NCBI RefSeq assembly: GCF_027945075.1
Contig: NZ_CP116034.1
Location: 3,534,001 to 3,598,000 of the forward strand
DNA: 64,000 nt
From: Chryseobacterium sp. CY350
Lineage (GTDB): Bacteria; Bacteroidota; Bacteroidia; Flavobacteriales; Weeksellaceae
Direction of reading: 5' to 3'
The notes beneath the pieces were generated by a model. That model did not search any database and had not been told where the DNA came from. It saw nothing but the letters and a program-made list of their open reading frames with translations. Shown piece after piece: positions 50,310-60,638 of the stretch; the first letter of the stretch is position 1; the number at the start of each line of letters is the position of its first letter. A program made the translations under genes and the position numbers.

Positions 50310-52355
50310 TTATTTGAAATCTGAATCTTTTGCCTGATTTACTTCGTAAGATTTTACATTCATTGTCATATCCATACCCATCTGACTCATTGTGATTTTG
50401 TAAGGCATTTTCACACCTGCAACATCTTTGTAATCAGAATAAGTTGTAGGAACAGTAAATGTTTGCCCCTGAGCTTTTTCAACTTTAGTTTCCCCAGTCT
50501 TTAAACCGGTTTTTACACTGTAATAGTAAGTCTCATCACCAGCTTTGATTGCGTAAGAATCTTCACCGTTTATTTTTTCGATGCCCCCCAATTGGTAATC
50601 ACCAGATTTTGCGAAACCTAACTCTTCGAAAAGTTCAGTATTTTTCAGGTTGTCAGCAATTTCTTCTTTAGTCATTGGTACTTTCTGACCTTGTTGCTCA
50701 GAAAAACCTGTTTTACCATCAAAAACCTGTTTCTGAAGAGTCATTGCTCCCATAGAAACTAATTGTAATTCTTTTCCTCCCTGTGCTTTGATAGTTTTGA
50801 TATCAATGTTTTGTCCCTGCATAGACATTGAGCCAGTCATTGTGTAAGAAGAAACTTTAGCTAAGTTTGCTTTACCTCCAATTGCTGTAATGTATTTATC
50901 TACAACAGAAGCTACCGTTACACCAGCATCAATTTTCTGCGCAGTTGGTTTTGCAACAGGATTTGCATTCGTATCATAATATTTTACAGGGTAACCTAAT
51001 TTTTCTAAACCTTCAGAAATATCAGATGCTTTACCAGCGATGAAAATTCTGCTTTGGTTTGGTAAAACTGTAGCTTTTACAGCGCTTGATACATCTGCAG
51101 CAGTCACTTTATCGATTGATTTCAGATAATTTGTATAAAAATCAGCAGGAAGGTCGTTAACTTTCTGACTAACTGCAAATCTTGCGATCGTTGCAGGCTG
51201 CTCCAAAGACATGATGAAACTTCCTTTCAATTTAGCTTTTGCATTTGCTAATTCGTCTGCTTTTACGGTAGAAATTCCATTGATTTCATTCATGAATTCT
51301 TTTACCGCTTTATCAGTAACTTCATTTCTTACGCTTGCTTCCGCTGAGAAATCAGGAGAATATTTGCTCGGGCTCATGCTAGAGTATGCACCATAAGTAA
51401 ATCCGTTTTTCTCACGAAGATTCATGAAAAGTCTTGCTTCACCGCCGCCGCCTAAGATGTAATTGGCAATAGTAGCAGGGAAGTAATTAGGATCTTTCAT
51501 CTTCAATGTATTGATGTTTCCTACAGAAACTACAGATTGTACTGCAGATGGAACGTCAACTACGTTAATCTCTGTTTTGGCAACATTTGAAGCCGGCTCC
51601 AAAGGTGCAAAAGTGGTGTTTGCTTTTTTCCAGTTGCTGAAAGCTTTCTCCACCAAAGGTTTCACTTTGTCAAATTTTACATCACCTACGATTACCAGAT
51701 AAGCATTATCCGGAGCGTAATATTTTTTGTAAACATTCTGAACATCTGCAAGCTGAATTTTATTTACGGTTTCTACTGTTTGAAATTCTCCTCTTGAAGT
51801 GTTTTTTCCGTAGATCAACGCGTTAGAAACTCTTGAAGCGATAGATGAAGCATTTTTTTCTTCACTTTTGATACCTTCAATAGATCTTTCTTTTGATTTT
51901 TGAATTTCGTCAGCAGAAAATTTAGGATTGATAATCGCATCAGCCATTAAACCTAAAACTTCCGGGAAATATTTTGAAAGTGAGTTAGAAGAAGCTCCTG
52001 CAGAACTGAAACCTAAGTTTGCTCCCAGGAAATCAATCTTTTTGTTGAATTCGTCTTTGCTTAAAGTCGTTGTTCCGTTACCCAGCTGATCTGCCATGAT
52101 TTCGCTTACTCCTGCAACATCACCCTCGTAATAAGGTTGTCTGTCCATAGAAAGGCTCATGTTTACTCTTGGTAGTTTGTTGTTTTCAACCACCATTACG
52201 GTCAAGCCGTTTTTAAGCTGAAAAGTTTTTGGCTGCGCAATGTTGATTGCAGGAGTTGGTCCCGGCTTCGGCATTGCATTCAGGTCAATTTTTTGTGCAG
52301 AAAGCATTCCTGTGAATAAAAATGCTACTGCTATATATGTTAATTGCTTTTTCAT
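50310..52355 (-). CDS. M16 family peptidase, inactive-type subunit with C-terminal lipoprotein-sorting-like domain
   Basis: Periplasmic M16 (insulinase-like) protein, 681 aa; signal MKKQLTYIAVAFLFTGMLSA ending AQ. In the position of the zinc motif HXXEH it has SEIMADQLGNG, so it should be catalytically dead and act as the substrate-binding partner of the active M16 encoded upstream. The RXXXGXXYX region (REKNGFTYGAYSS) is kept near 330. From about residue 475 to the end there is an added domain (DKYITAIGGKANLAKVSSYT and a closing KSYEVNQ) of LolA-like outer-membrane lipoprotein-sorting type. It follows the active subunit by 113 bp, same strand. Confidence 0.88.
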   Translation of the reverse strand: MKKQLTYIAVAFLFTGMLSAQKIDLNAMPKPGPTPAINIAQPKTFQLKNGLTVMVVENNKLPRVNMSLSMDRQPYYEGDVAGVSEIMADQLGNGTTTLSKDEFNKKIDFLGANLGFSSAGASSNSLSKYFPEVLGLMADAIINPKFSADEIQKSKERSIEGIKSEEKNASSIASRVSNALIYGKNTSRGEFQTVETVNKIQLADVQNVYKKYYAPDNAYLVIVGDVKFDKVKPLVEKAFSNWKKANTTFAPLEPASNVAKTEINVVDVPSAVQSVVSVGNINTLKMKDPNYFPATIANYILGGGGEARLFMNLREKNGFTYGAYSSMSPSKYSPDFSAEASVRNEVTDKAVKEFMNEINGISTVKADELANAKAKLKGSFIMSLEQPATIARFAVSQKVNDLPADFYTNYLKSIDKVTAADVSSAVKATVLPNQSRIFIAGKASDISEGLEKLGYPVKYYDTNANPVAKPTAQKIDAGVTVASVVDKYITAIGGKANLAKVSSYTMTGSMSMQGQNIDIKTIKAQGGKELQLVSMGAMTLQKQVFDGKTGFSEQQGQKVPMTKEEIADNLKNTELFEELGFAKSGDYQLGGIEKINGEDSYAIKAGDETYYYSVKTGLKTGETKVEKAQGQTFTVPTTYSDYKDVAGVKMPYKITMSQMGMDMTMNVKSYEVNQAKDSDFK

Positions 52356-52468
52356 TTGTAAAAATTTAATTTGAATAATCCTTGATAAATTGATCATTGT
52401 CTTGAGATTGATAAAAGACGCTTGAAAATGTCGTTTTAATAATCTAAAATCCTGAATCTATTTAATGA

Positions 52469-53782
52469 TTATTTTTTTTCGGGAACGTAATTAATGATTA
52501 CTCTTTGGTTAGGATTAAGATACTTTTTAGCAGCATTTTGAAGATCTTGCTTCGTGATCGATCTGTAAATGTCGATTTCTTTATTGATCAAATTAGTATC
52601 TCCCATCAACACGTGGTTTGTTGCCAATGAAGCAGCAATTCCCTGAATGCTTGAGTTTGCGTTTACAAACTGATTCTCAAACTGATTCTGAAGTTTTTGA
52701 TAATCTTCCTGAGAAATCAATGTAGTCTGAAGTTTTTTGATTTCTGCATCAATATCTGCCTGCAAAGTCTGCTTCGTTGTAGCTCCCATCGGGATTGCAA
52801 AAAATGCGAAAATTCCGTAGTCTTCAAGACCTTGATTAAATGCCTGTACCTGAAGCGCTTTTTTCTCCTGATCAACCAATTTTTTGTATAAAACTGAAGA
52901 TTTTCCGCTGCTTAAGTAAGAAGAAAGCATATCTAAGATATACGCATCTTTTTCTTTGTTAGCCGGGGTTCTATAAGCGAAAACGTAAGCCGGAAGCTGA
53001 ATATTCGGGTCAGTAGCCGTTACTTCTTTTTCCTGAGTGATTGGCGCATCTTTCGGGAAGTTTTTAGGATAAACAGTTCCTTTAGGTATGCCACCGTAGT
53101 ATTCCATAATCCATTTTTTGGTCTGCTCAGGCTTGATATCACCTGCTACAACCAAAGTTGCGTTATTCGGAACGTAATATTTTTTATAAAAAGCTTTAAA
53201 TTCTTCTAGTTTTGCACCATTTAAATCCTCCATAGAACCGATAGTCGGCCAGTTGTAAGGGTGATTGGTGAAGAGGTTTTTCTGTACCGTTGTGAAAAGA
53301 TTTCCATAAGGCTGGTTATCCATTCTTAATCTTTTTTCTTCTTTTACAACTTCTCTCTGTGTATCTACACCGATTTGGTTGATTTCTGCATGACGCAATC
53401 TTTCAGCTTCCATCCAAAGTCCCAATTGCTCGTTGTTAGACGGGAAAGTTTCGTAATAATACGTTCTGTCGTTTGTCGTGTTTGCATTGTTTTGTCCTCC
53501 GTTTGAAGAAACGATTTTGAACCATTCTCCTCTTTTAATATTGGGAGTTCCTTCAAATAAAAGGTGCTCAAAAAAGTGAGCAAAACCCGTTCTTCCTATA
53601 ACCTCGTCTTTTGCCCCGACGTGATACATTACCCCTGTTGTAACTACCGGTGCCGAATTATCCTGATGAAGAATTACGTGTAAACCATTTGGCAGATCAT
53701 ATTCTTCGAATTTGATTTGTTGTGCATTCAGCATTACTCCAAAAAAAGCAGCTGCCGCAGCACTAAGAAGTCGTTTTTTCAT
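52469..53782 (-). CDS. M16 family zinc peptidase, active subunit
   Basis: Secreted pitrilysin-type metalloprotease, 437 aa, signal MKKRLLSAAAAAFFGVMLNA ending AQ. The zinc site HFFEH is intact (His69, Glu72, His73) with the distal Glu expected about 70-80 residues on (EVVKEEKRLRMDN region). Start set at 53782, where the signal peptide begins; an upstream Met lies in the spacer. With the inactive partner it should form a heterodimer like the PqqF/PqqG or mitochondrial processing peptidase types. Its substrate is unknown. Confidence 0.92.
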   Translation of the reverse strand: MKKRLLSAAAAAFFGVMLNAQQIKFEEYDLPNGLHVILHQDNSAPVVTTGVMYHVGAKDEVIGRTGFAHFFEHLLFEGTPNIKRGEWFKIVSSNGGQNNANTTNDRTYYYETFPSNNEQLGLWMEAERLRHAEINQIGVDTQREVVKEEKRLRMDNQPYGNLFTTVQKNLFTNHPYNWPTIGSMEDLNGAKLEEFKAFYKKYYVPNNATLVVAGDIKPEQTKKWIMEYYGGIPKGTVYPKNFPKDAPITQEKEVTATDPNIQLPAYVFAYRTPANKEKDAYILDMLSSYLSSGKSSVLYKKLVDQEKKALQVQAFNQGLEDYGIFAFFAIPMGATTKQTLQADIDAEIKKLQTTLISQEDYQKLQNQFENQFVNANSSIQGIAASLATNHVLMGDTNLINKEIDIYRSITKQDLQNAAKKYLNPNQRVIINYVPEKK

Positions 53783-53941
53783 AAATAGAAATTGTTTTGT
53801 CAATTAGTGCCAAAAATACATTAAATGTTACATATTTTTAATTAAATTTTGTAGTTTTAAAAGTTAGAATCATCATTTGATCTTAATCATACAATTCTTT
53901 CATTATCAAGAATTAATTTCGAACGCAATTATCCGGACTTC

Positions 53942-55809
53942 ATGAAAAGCTTTATAGAACAGAATATTTCACAGGAATCATTAATCACTTTATTCAGCCA
54001 GGCTCCTGTAGCAATGTGTTTGTTGCTGGGCGAAGATCTTATTATTGAGAGCGCCAATCCTCAGATTTTAGAACTTTGGGGAAGAGATTCTAGCTCGGTT
54101 GGTCAGCCGCTATTTGACGTGCTTCCAGAAATCAAGTCTCAGGGTTTTGTAGAAATTTTTGAAAACGTTTATCATAAAGGCGAGGTATTTAAAGGAAATA
54201 AACTATCCATTTTTTTGGAAAAATTCGGAAATTTAGAAGAACATTTTTTCGACTTTATTTATTCACCGGTTTATCATGTTGATAAAAAAATTATTGGGGT
54301 AAGTGTTGTTGCCACTGAGGTTACAGATCAGGTAATGTCTGAGCGTAAACTTAGAGAAAGTGAATATCGATTTGAAGATTTAATTAAAAATTCTGACTAT
54401 TCTACAGCAATTTATCGTTCCGATGATCTTTATATAGAACTTGCCAATGACCTGATGCTCAAAACCTGGGGCAAAGATGCATCAGTAATCGGAACAAAGC
54501 TGGAAGATGCTTTGCCGGAGCTCGAAGGTCAGCCTTTTATAGGAATTCTAAAAGATATTTTCAAAACCGGGCAGACGTATACTGCAACCGAAGACCGTGT
54601 AGATCTTGTGGTGGATGGCAAACTTCAGACCTATTATTTTAATTTTTCCTACAAACCAATCAAGAATCAAAACGGCGAAGTGTATGCGATTCACAATATG
54701 GCGGTTGATGTTACAGATTTGGTGATTGCCCGTAAAGAAATTCAGCAAAGAGAAGAAAAATTCAGAGATCTGGCCGATTCTATGCCGCAATTTGTATGGA
54801 CTTGTGATAAAGACGGAAAAATGACTTATATGAATGATAACTGGTATCGCTACACGGGTTTCGACAGAGAAGAAGATCCAGCGATCGGTGTAAAGAAAAT
54901 TATTCATCCGAACGTCTATGCAGAAGTGGAAACTATTTGGGAAGAAAGTCTGAAAACAGGAAATTCTTTTGAAATGGAATATCAGTTTTTAGATCCGAGT
55001 AATCCTGAAATTTACCGATGGTTTTTGGGAAGAGCGGTTGCCGCATTTGACGATTGTGGAAACATCAAACAGTGGATCGGAACTTTCACAGATATCGACG
55101 ATTTTAAGCAGCTTCAGACGCAAAAAGATAATTTCCTCGGAATTGCAAGTCCGAACTGAAAACACCTTTGACGAGTTTAAAGATTTACACTCAGTTTATC
55201 GAAAAAAATCTTGTTCGCCAAAATGATCTGAAGAATGCTCAGGTTGCCAGAAAGATGGATGACCAGATTGATCTTTTAACCGATCTAATAAGTGATCTGC
55301 TTGACGTTACAAAAATTCAGAATGGCAAAATTCAACTCAATGAATCTGAATTTGATTTTGATCAGCTCGCAGAAGAAATTGTTGCCGAACAGCAAATGTC
55401 TGCAAGGCATAAGATTACATTTAATCACTCTCAGGTAGGTAAAATATTTTCAGACAGACATCGTGTATCACAGGTAATGAGCAATCTCATAAGCAATGCC
55501 GTAAAATATTCTCCCGATGCAGATGAGGTGATTGTTTCTACAAAATTAGTAGGCGATCACGTGAGATTCTGTGTAAAAGATTTCGGGATTGGTATTCCTG
55601 AAGATAAACAAAAGAAAATTTTTGAACAGTATTACAGAGTGAGCAATGCGAAAGAGCATACTTTTCCGGGGTTGGGATTAGGTCTATACATTTCTTCAGA
55701 AATTATCAAACGTACAGGTGGCCGCATTTATGTGACGTCAAATGAAGAAAAAGGGTCTGATTTTTGCTTCGAAATTCCCAAAAGTAAAAACGTACAACAA
55801 AATGCCTAA
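53942..55809 (+). pseudogene. PAS-domain histidine kinase, frameshifted at the H-box
   Basis: Soluble sensor kinase with three PAS domains (about residues 15-130, 140-260 and 270-400), followed by HisKA and HATPase_c. The first frame ends NFLGIASPN just where the H-box should read ASHELKTPL; restoring one A at 55150-55151 (agtCACgaactg) joins it to the downstream frame (KTPLTSLKIYTQFI, then HATPase with NLISNAVKYS and GLGLYIS), a 622-aa protein. The break removes exactly the phospho-acceptor His, so the kinase is dead unless the read is wrong. It overlaps the response regulator start by 8 bp. Confidence 0.85.
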
Positions 55810-56170
55810 TGCGACAAAAGTTTTAGTGGTAGATGACAGTCCTGCGATCGTAGATTCTATAGAAATGATGCTGGATTTTGAAGGATTTGAAATAGAAAAA
55901 TTTTATAAAGGTTCAGATATGTTGAAAACTTTGAATGCAGATTCTAAACCCAATGTTATCCTCATGGATATGTGGCTTTCCGGGGAAGACGGCCGAGATA
56001 TTTGCAGAGAAATAAAATCTGATGAAAATTTAAAAGATATTCCTGTTTTGATCATGTCGGCAAGTCGTGGTTTAGAACAGTCGGCTTTGGAGGCTGGTGC
56101 AGACGCTTTTATCGCCAAACCTTTTGATCTGGGAGATATGGTTGACAGATTAAAGACTTATGCTAAATAA
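55802..56170 (+). CDS. single-domain response regulator
   Basis: A CheY-like receiver of 122 aa with no output domain. Start MPNATKVLVVDD at 55802, so the gene overlaps the kinase stop by 8 bp; a longer reading would copy the kinase tail in another frame. The acidic pair is in VVDDSPAI (11-12), the phospho-acceptor Asp in LMDMWLSGEDG near residue 54, and Lys in IAKPFDLGDM near 107. It is the partner of the PAS kinase and probably relays phosphate in a multi-step or protein-interaction pathway. Confidence 0.9.
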   Translation: MPNATKVLVVDDSPAIVDSIEMMLDFEGFEIEKFYKGSDMLKTLNADSKPNVILMDMWLSGEDGRDICREIKSDENLKDIPVLIMSASRGLEQSALEAGADAFIAKPFDLGDMVDRLKTYAK

Positions 56171-56196
56171 ATTTTAAAACTTACAATACACAAACG

Positions 56197-56230
56197 ATCA
56201 GCAGAATTTATTTTGCTGATTTTTTTTTTG
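56197..56230 (+). terminator. terminator of the kinase/regulator pair
   Basis: Stem atcagca (56197-56203) with tgctgat (56214-56220), followed by tttttttttt. Confidence 0.8.
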
Positions 56231-56337
56231 CCTAAATTGTAAAGAATTACTCGGAAATTATAAGGCAGACATTTCGATACAAAATTTGAATTCTCCTTAT
56301 AATACACTAATTTTGTGTTCCCAAATTTTTTTGCTGT

Positions 56338-58668
56338 ATGGATTATCTGAAAGGACTCAACGAATCACAATATGAAGCCGTTACCACTTTACAAGGACCT
56401 CTCATGGTGCTTGCAGGAGCCGGTTCCGGGAAAACACGTGTGCTTACGATGCGTATTGCGCATTTGATTACAAATGGGGTTGATCCGTTTAATATTCTGG
56501 CATTGACCTTTACCAACAAGGCAGCAAAGGAAATGAAAGAACGTATTGCAAAAGTGGTAGGACAAAGTAATGCACGAAGTCTGTGGATGGGTACTTTTCA
56601 CTCTGTTTTTGCAAGAATTCTGAGAAGTGAGGCGCATTATTTGGGCTATCCTTCCAATTTTACGATTTACGATCAGCAGGATGCTTTAAATGTCATCAGA
56701 AAAGTTTTGAAAGACATGAATATTGATGCAGATCTGTATAAGCCCAAAAAAGTTCAGGCAAGAATTTCCAATTATAAAAATAACCTGATTACCGTAAAAG
56801 CATATTATAACAATCCTGAATTAATTGAAGCTGACGAAAAAGCCAACATGAAATTCATCGGAAAAATTTATGAAAAATATGTTGAAGCCTGTTATAAAAA
56901 CGGCTCGATGGATTTTGATGATTTATTGCTGAAAACCAATGAATTATTAACAAGATTTCCCGAAGTTTTAGCTAAATATCAAGACAGATTCAGATACATT
57001 TTGGTAGATGAGTACCAGGATACGAATCATTCTCAGTATTTGATTGTGAAAGCTTTAGCCTCAAAATTCGAAAATATTTGTGTGGTAGGTGATGATGCAC
57101 AGTCGATTTACTCTTTTCGTGGTGCGAATATTTACAATATTTTAAATTTCAAAAAAGATTATCCGGATGCAATGACGGTTTCTCTGGAACAAAATTATCG
57201 TTCTACCCAGAATATTGTAAATGCTGCAAACGTAGTAATCTCTAAAAACCTTCAGCAGTTTAAGAAAAATGTTTTTAGTGAAAACGAAGAGGGAGAAAAA
57301 ATCAAAGTGTACAGATCGCTTTCTGATGCTGACGAAGCCAATTTCGTTGCCGGGAACATCTGGGAACTGAGCAACAGAGAACAAAAGAAATTCAGCGATT
57401 TCGCAATTTTATACCGTACCAACTCACAGACAAGAGCGTTTGAAGACTCTTTAAGAAGAAAAAATATTCCGTATAAAGTGTATGGCGGTTTGTCTTTCTA
57501 TCAAAGGAAAGAAGTGAAAGATTTGATTGGTTATCTTCGTCTTCTCGTCAATGAAAATGATTCTGAAGCGTTAATGCGAATCATTAATTATCCCACAAGA
57601 GGAATTGGTGAAACTACTCAGAATAAATTGATTGTTTTTGCAGATTCACAAAATATATCGGTATCAAAAGTTCTCGACAATCTCGGAATGTACGCGCCAC
57701 AACTAAAATTTAACAATGGAGTTTTAACTAAGCTGAGTGATTTCTGGTCGATGATCAAAGCATTTCAGGTTTTGCTTAAAACGGAAACCGCATACAGCGT
57801 TGCGATGGAAGTTGCCAAGCGAAGCGGTTTAATTAAATTTTTAAAAGATGATCAGACTCCAGAAGGTATTTCCCGTGTAGAGAACGTTCAGGAATTAATG
57901 AACTCAATGCAGGGCTTTATTGAAGAACAGCAGCAAATTGAAGATGGTGACCCAAGTTTACCAAATTTCCTTGAAAACATCGCACTTTCTGCCGATACAC
58001 AAAGGAAAGATGATAATGAAGATATGGTTTCGCTGATGACGATTCACCTGTCGAAAGGTCTTGAATTTCCGGTTGTACATTTGGTTGGATTGGAAGAAAA
58101 TTTGTTTCCGAGTTTTATGAGTTCGGCCACCAGAGAAGATCTGGAGGAAGAAAGACGTTTGTTTTATGTTGCATTGACGAGAGCCGAAAAACAGGCATTT
58201 TTCTCCTACGCAGTTTCTCGTTTTCAGTGGGGAAAAATTACCGATGCAGAACCGTCACGATTTTTGAGTGAAGTCGATGAGCAATATATTGAATTTTTAA
58301 ATCCTGCGATTGAGAAGAGATTCATCAATAATGCCGGAATTACCTCTAATATATTTGATGAGCATCCTTCTGAAATGCGAAGTTTCAAAAAAGTGGAGAA
58401 GAAGACGATCGCTAAGTCTGAAAACGATAAGCCGATTGCAGAACCTAGAAAACTAAAACCGGTAGCGACAGCAAAAATTATCAATCCAAGTGGTGCTTCT
58501 TCGCAGGATATCGAGGTGGGTGACAAAGTGAGACACGACCGTTTTGGTATTGGTGAAGTTAAATTTTTAGATGGCACCGATCCTCAGAATATCAAAGCGA
58601 AAGTAGTTTTCTTACATGAAGGTGAGAAGAATTTAATTCTGAAATATGCTAAACTGACAAAAATTTAA
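56338..58668 (+). CDS. UvrD/PcrA-type ATP-dependent DNA helicase
   Basis: SF1A 3'-5' helicase of 776 aa for repair or replication restart. Q-motif LNESQYEAV (residues 6-14), Walker A LAGAGSGKTRVL (24-35), motif II LVDEYQDTNHSQYL near 222, motif III QSIYSFRGAN near 255, motif V with MTIHLSKGLEFPVV near 560, and motif VI YVALTRAEKQA near 612. The C-terminus (about 715-770, VGDKVRHDRFGIGEVKFL) is the PcrA/UvrD tudor-like domain. Monocistronic. Confidence 0.95.
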   Translation: MDYLKGLNESQYEAVTTLQGPLMVLAGAGSGKTRVLTMRIAHLITNGVDPFNILALTFTNKAAKEMKERIAKVVGQSNARSLWMGTFHSVFARILRSEAHYLGYPSNFTIYDQQDALNVIRKVLKDMNIDADLYKPKKVQARISNYKNNLITVKAYYNNPELIEADEKANMKFIGKIYEKYVEACYKNGSMDFDDLLLKTNELLTRFPEVLAKYQDRFRYILVDEYQDTNHSQYLIVKALASKFENICVVGDDAQSIYSFRGANIYNILNFKKDYPDAMTVSLEQNYRSTQNIVNAANVVISKNLQQFKKNVFSENEEGEKIKVYRSLSDADEANFVAGNIWELSNREQKKFSDFAILYRTNSQTRAFEDSLRRKNIPYKVYGGLSFYQRKEVKDLIGYLRLLVNENDSEALMRIINYPTRGIGETTQNKLIVFADSQNISVSKVLDNLGMYAPQLKFNNGVLTKLSDFWSMIKAFQVLLKTETAYSVAMEVAKRSGLIKFLKDDQTPEGISRVENVQELMNSMQGFIEEQQQIEDGDPSLPNFLENIALSADTQRKDDNEDMVSLMTIHLSKGLEFPVVHLVGLEENLFPSFMSSATREDLEEERRLFYVALTRAEKQAFFSYAVSRFQWGKITDAEPSRFLSEVDEQYIEFLNPAIEKRFINNAGITSNIFDEHPSEMRSFKKVEKKTIAKSENDKPIAEPRKLKPVATAKIINPSGASSQDIEVGDKVRHDRFGIGEVKFLDGTDPQNIKAKVVFLHEGEKNLILKYAKLTKI

Positions 58669-58692
58669 GTCTAAAATTTGATAATACATATT

Positions 58693-58724
58693 AAACAGAC
58701 TTTTTCTGAAGGTCTGTTTTTTTA
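58693..58724 (+). terminator. terminator of the helicase gene
   Basis: Stem aaacagac (58693-58700) with gtctgttt (58712-58719), then ttttat. Confidence 0.75.
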
Positions 58725-58757
58725 TAATTCATATCTTTAAATTCCAAAAAGAATACA

Positions 58758-59579
58758 ATGAAAAAGATTCTCATATTTTTATTCATAACGATTACTTCAA
58801 TACCCTTATTTTCACAGGAATATCAAACCCTTCAAAACGTTCACTACTACGAAGAAACAACGAATAAATCTGACGCTTACATTAACGAAAGATGTGTTTT
58901 GGATGTTTATGTTCCAAAAAACACAAAGAATTTCTCTACAGTAATCTGGTTTCACGGTGGCGGGATTACAGGTGGCGAAAAACATATTCCCGAAGAGCTT
59001 AAAAATAAAGGAGTCGCAGTAATTGCGGTCAATTACAGATTGTCTCCGAAAGTGAATGCTCCGAAATATATTGAAGACGCTGCAGCTGCAACAGCCTGGG
59101 TTTTTAAAAATATTAAAAAGTATGGAGGAAGTGAAGATTTAGTTTTCATCTCAGGACATTCAGCGGGCGGATATCTTGCAATAATGGTTGGTTTAGATAA
59201 GTCTTATTTGAATAAATATAAAATTGACGCCAACAAACTAGCCGGAATTATCCCGTTCAGCGGACAAATGATCTCCCATTTTACCACAAGAAAAGAAAAA
59301 GGAATCGATGAACTGGATGCTAGAATTGACGAGATGGCGCCACTTCATTTTATCCGTGCAGATGCGCCGCCTTTGCTTTTAATTACAGGTGACAGAGAAA
59401 AAGAACTTCTCGGAAGATATGAAGAAAACGCATATATGTGGAGAATGATGAAGCTGAAAGGCCATAAAGAAACCACACTTTACGAACTTGATGGCTTCGA
59501 TCACGGCGGAATGGCTCAACCTGCTTTTCCTTTGTTACTGACCGAGATAAAAAGAGTTGAAAAAGTGAAGAAAAAATAA
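58758..59579 (+). CDS. secreted alpha/beta hydrolase
   Basis: Esterase or lipase of 273 aa with signal peptide (residues 1-18, ending LFSQ). Oxyanion motif WFHGGG near 65, nucleophile elbow SGHSAGGYLA near 131-140 (Ser about 134), and late Asp/His in GDREKELL and LDGFDHGG. It belongs to the BD-FAE/carboxylesterase group of the HSL-like families. Substrate unknown. It converges with another hydrolase encoded on the minus strand. Confidence 0.88.
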   Translation: MKKILIFLFITITSIPLFSQEYQTLQNVHYYEETTNKSDAYINERCVLDVYVPKNTKNFSTVIWFHGGGITGGEKHIPEELKNKGVAVIAVNYRLSPKVNAPKYIEDAAAATAWVFKNIKKYGGSEDLVFISGHSAGGYLAIMVGLDKSYLNKYKIDANKLAGIIPFSGQMISHFTTRKEKGIDELDARIDEMAPLHFIRADAPPLLLITGDREKELLGRYEENAYMWRMMKLKGHKETTLYELDGFDHGGMAQPAFPLLLTEIKRVEKVKKK

Positions 59580-59618
59580 ATATTTAAAAATTTTGATTTC
59601 TTACCTGTTCATTTAGTT

Positions 59619-60617
59619 TTATTTTTTTTGTGAAATAATAAAATTGATCATAGCTTCATTGAGCTCGTTCTGATAAGATTTTTCTGTATCTTTAAAACCG
59701 TGATTTCCTTTTTTTACTACGATCAGCGAATGTGGAGTAGTTGTTTTATCCAGCATTTTAATCAGTCTTTTTGAATGTCTAATTGGGGCAACCTTGTCTT
59801 TATCACCGTGCAGTATCAATGTGGGAACGCTGTTGTCGGTGTAATTTAAAGGTGAAACTGTTTTGCAGATCTCAATCACTTTTTTCCTGTCAGTCTTTAT
59901 ATCGTAGCCTGTAATTCCTTTGGCAAGTTTGGTTCTGATGTCAATAATTTCTTTAGCGATTAAACCTACAACAAAAAGTAGCGGCTTTGGTGCTTTGGTA
60001 TGTAACAATCTATTCATATCCGTTGGGCCAAAATTATCAACTACATAATTTACTCTCCCGGAATATTTTGATAATTCTGAATCGCCAATAAATTCACTAT
60101 CAGTTGTATAAGCAGAAAGTAAAGAAAGATGTGCCCCCGCGGAAACGCCCCAATATCCAATGTTTTCTGAATCAAATCCGTATTGAGCAGCATTTTTTCT
60201 CACCCATCGCACCGCATCTTTTGAGTCTTCCACAGGACCAGGAAAATGAACAGTATCGCTTACCAAACGATAATTGACACTTAAAACTGCAAAGTTTTTT
60301 TCTGTAAGTTTCAAAATAGTTTGTTCAACATAATTGTCCGGTGCGATTACCTTATCGCCAAGTGCCCACGCGCCGCCATGTAAAAAAACAACAACTGGTA
60401 ATTTTCCAGTTGTAGAATTTTTTGGTTTGTAAATGTCTAACTGAAGATCGTTTCCCAGATCGTCTTTTTTATAAGTAATATTTTCAGAAACTGTGGTTTC
60501 TTCTTGAAGTAAAGTGCTCTTTTTTGTCTGCGAAAATAGTGATGCCGATAAGAAGAAAATAAAAAACAGGTTTATAAAAACCCTGTTGATATGTGTTGTG
60601 GGAAATTTAGAATTCAT
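59619..60617 (-). CDS. secreted alpha/beta hydrolase
   Basis: Second esterase/lipase-like enzyme, 332 aa, with N-terminal signal helix (about 12-29). FLHGGAWALGDK near 80, nucleophile GVSAGAHLSLL near 158 (Ser about 160), and LHGDKDKVAP with KKGNHGF near the end give the triad. It is related in kind to the 58758 product but distant in sequence, so the pair looks like two family members, not a recent copy. Confidence 0.87.
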   Translation of the reverse strand: MNSKFPTTHINRVFINLFFIFFLSASLFSQTKKSTLLQEETTVSENITYKKDDLGNDLQLDIYKPKNSTTGKLPVVVFLHGGAWALGDKVIAPDNYVEQTILKLTEKNFAVLSVNYRLVSDTVHFPGPVEDSKDAVRWVRKNAAQYGFDSENIGYWGVSAGAHLSLLSAYTTDSEFIGDSELSKYSGRVNYVVDNFGPTDMNRLLHTKAPKPLLFVVGLIAKEIIDIRTKLAKGITGYDIKTDRKKVIEICKTVSPLNYTDNSVPTLILHGDKDKVAPIRHSKRLIKMLDKTTTPHSLIVVKKGNHGFKDTEKSYQNELNEAMINFIISQKK

Positions 60618-60638
60618 AAAAATAAATTTGAAAAAGCG

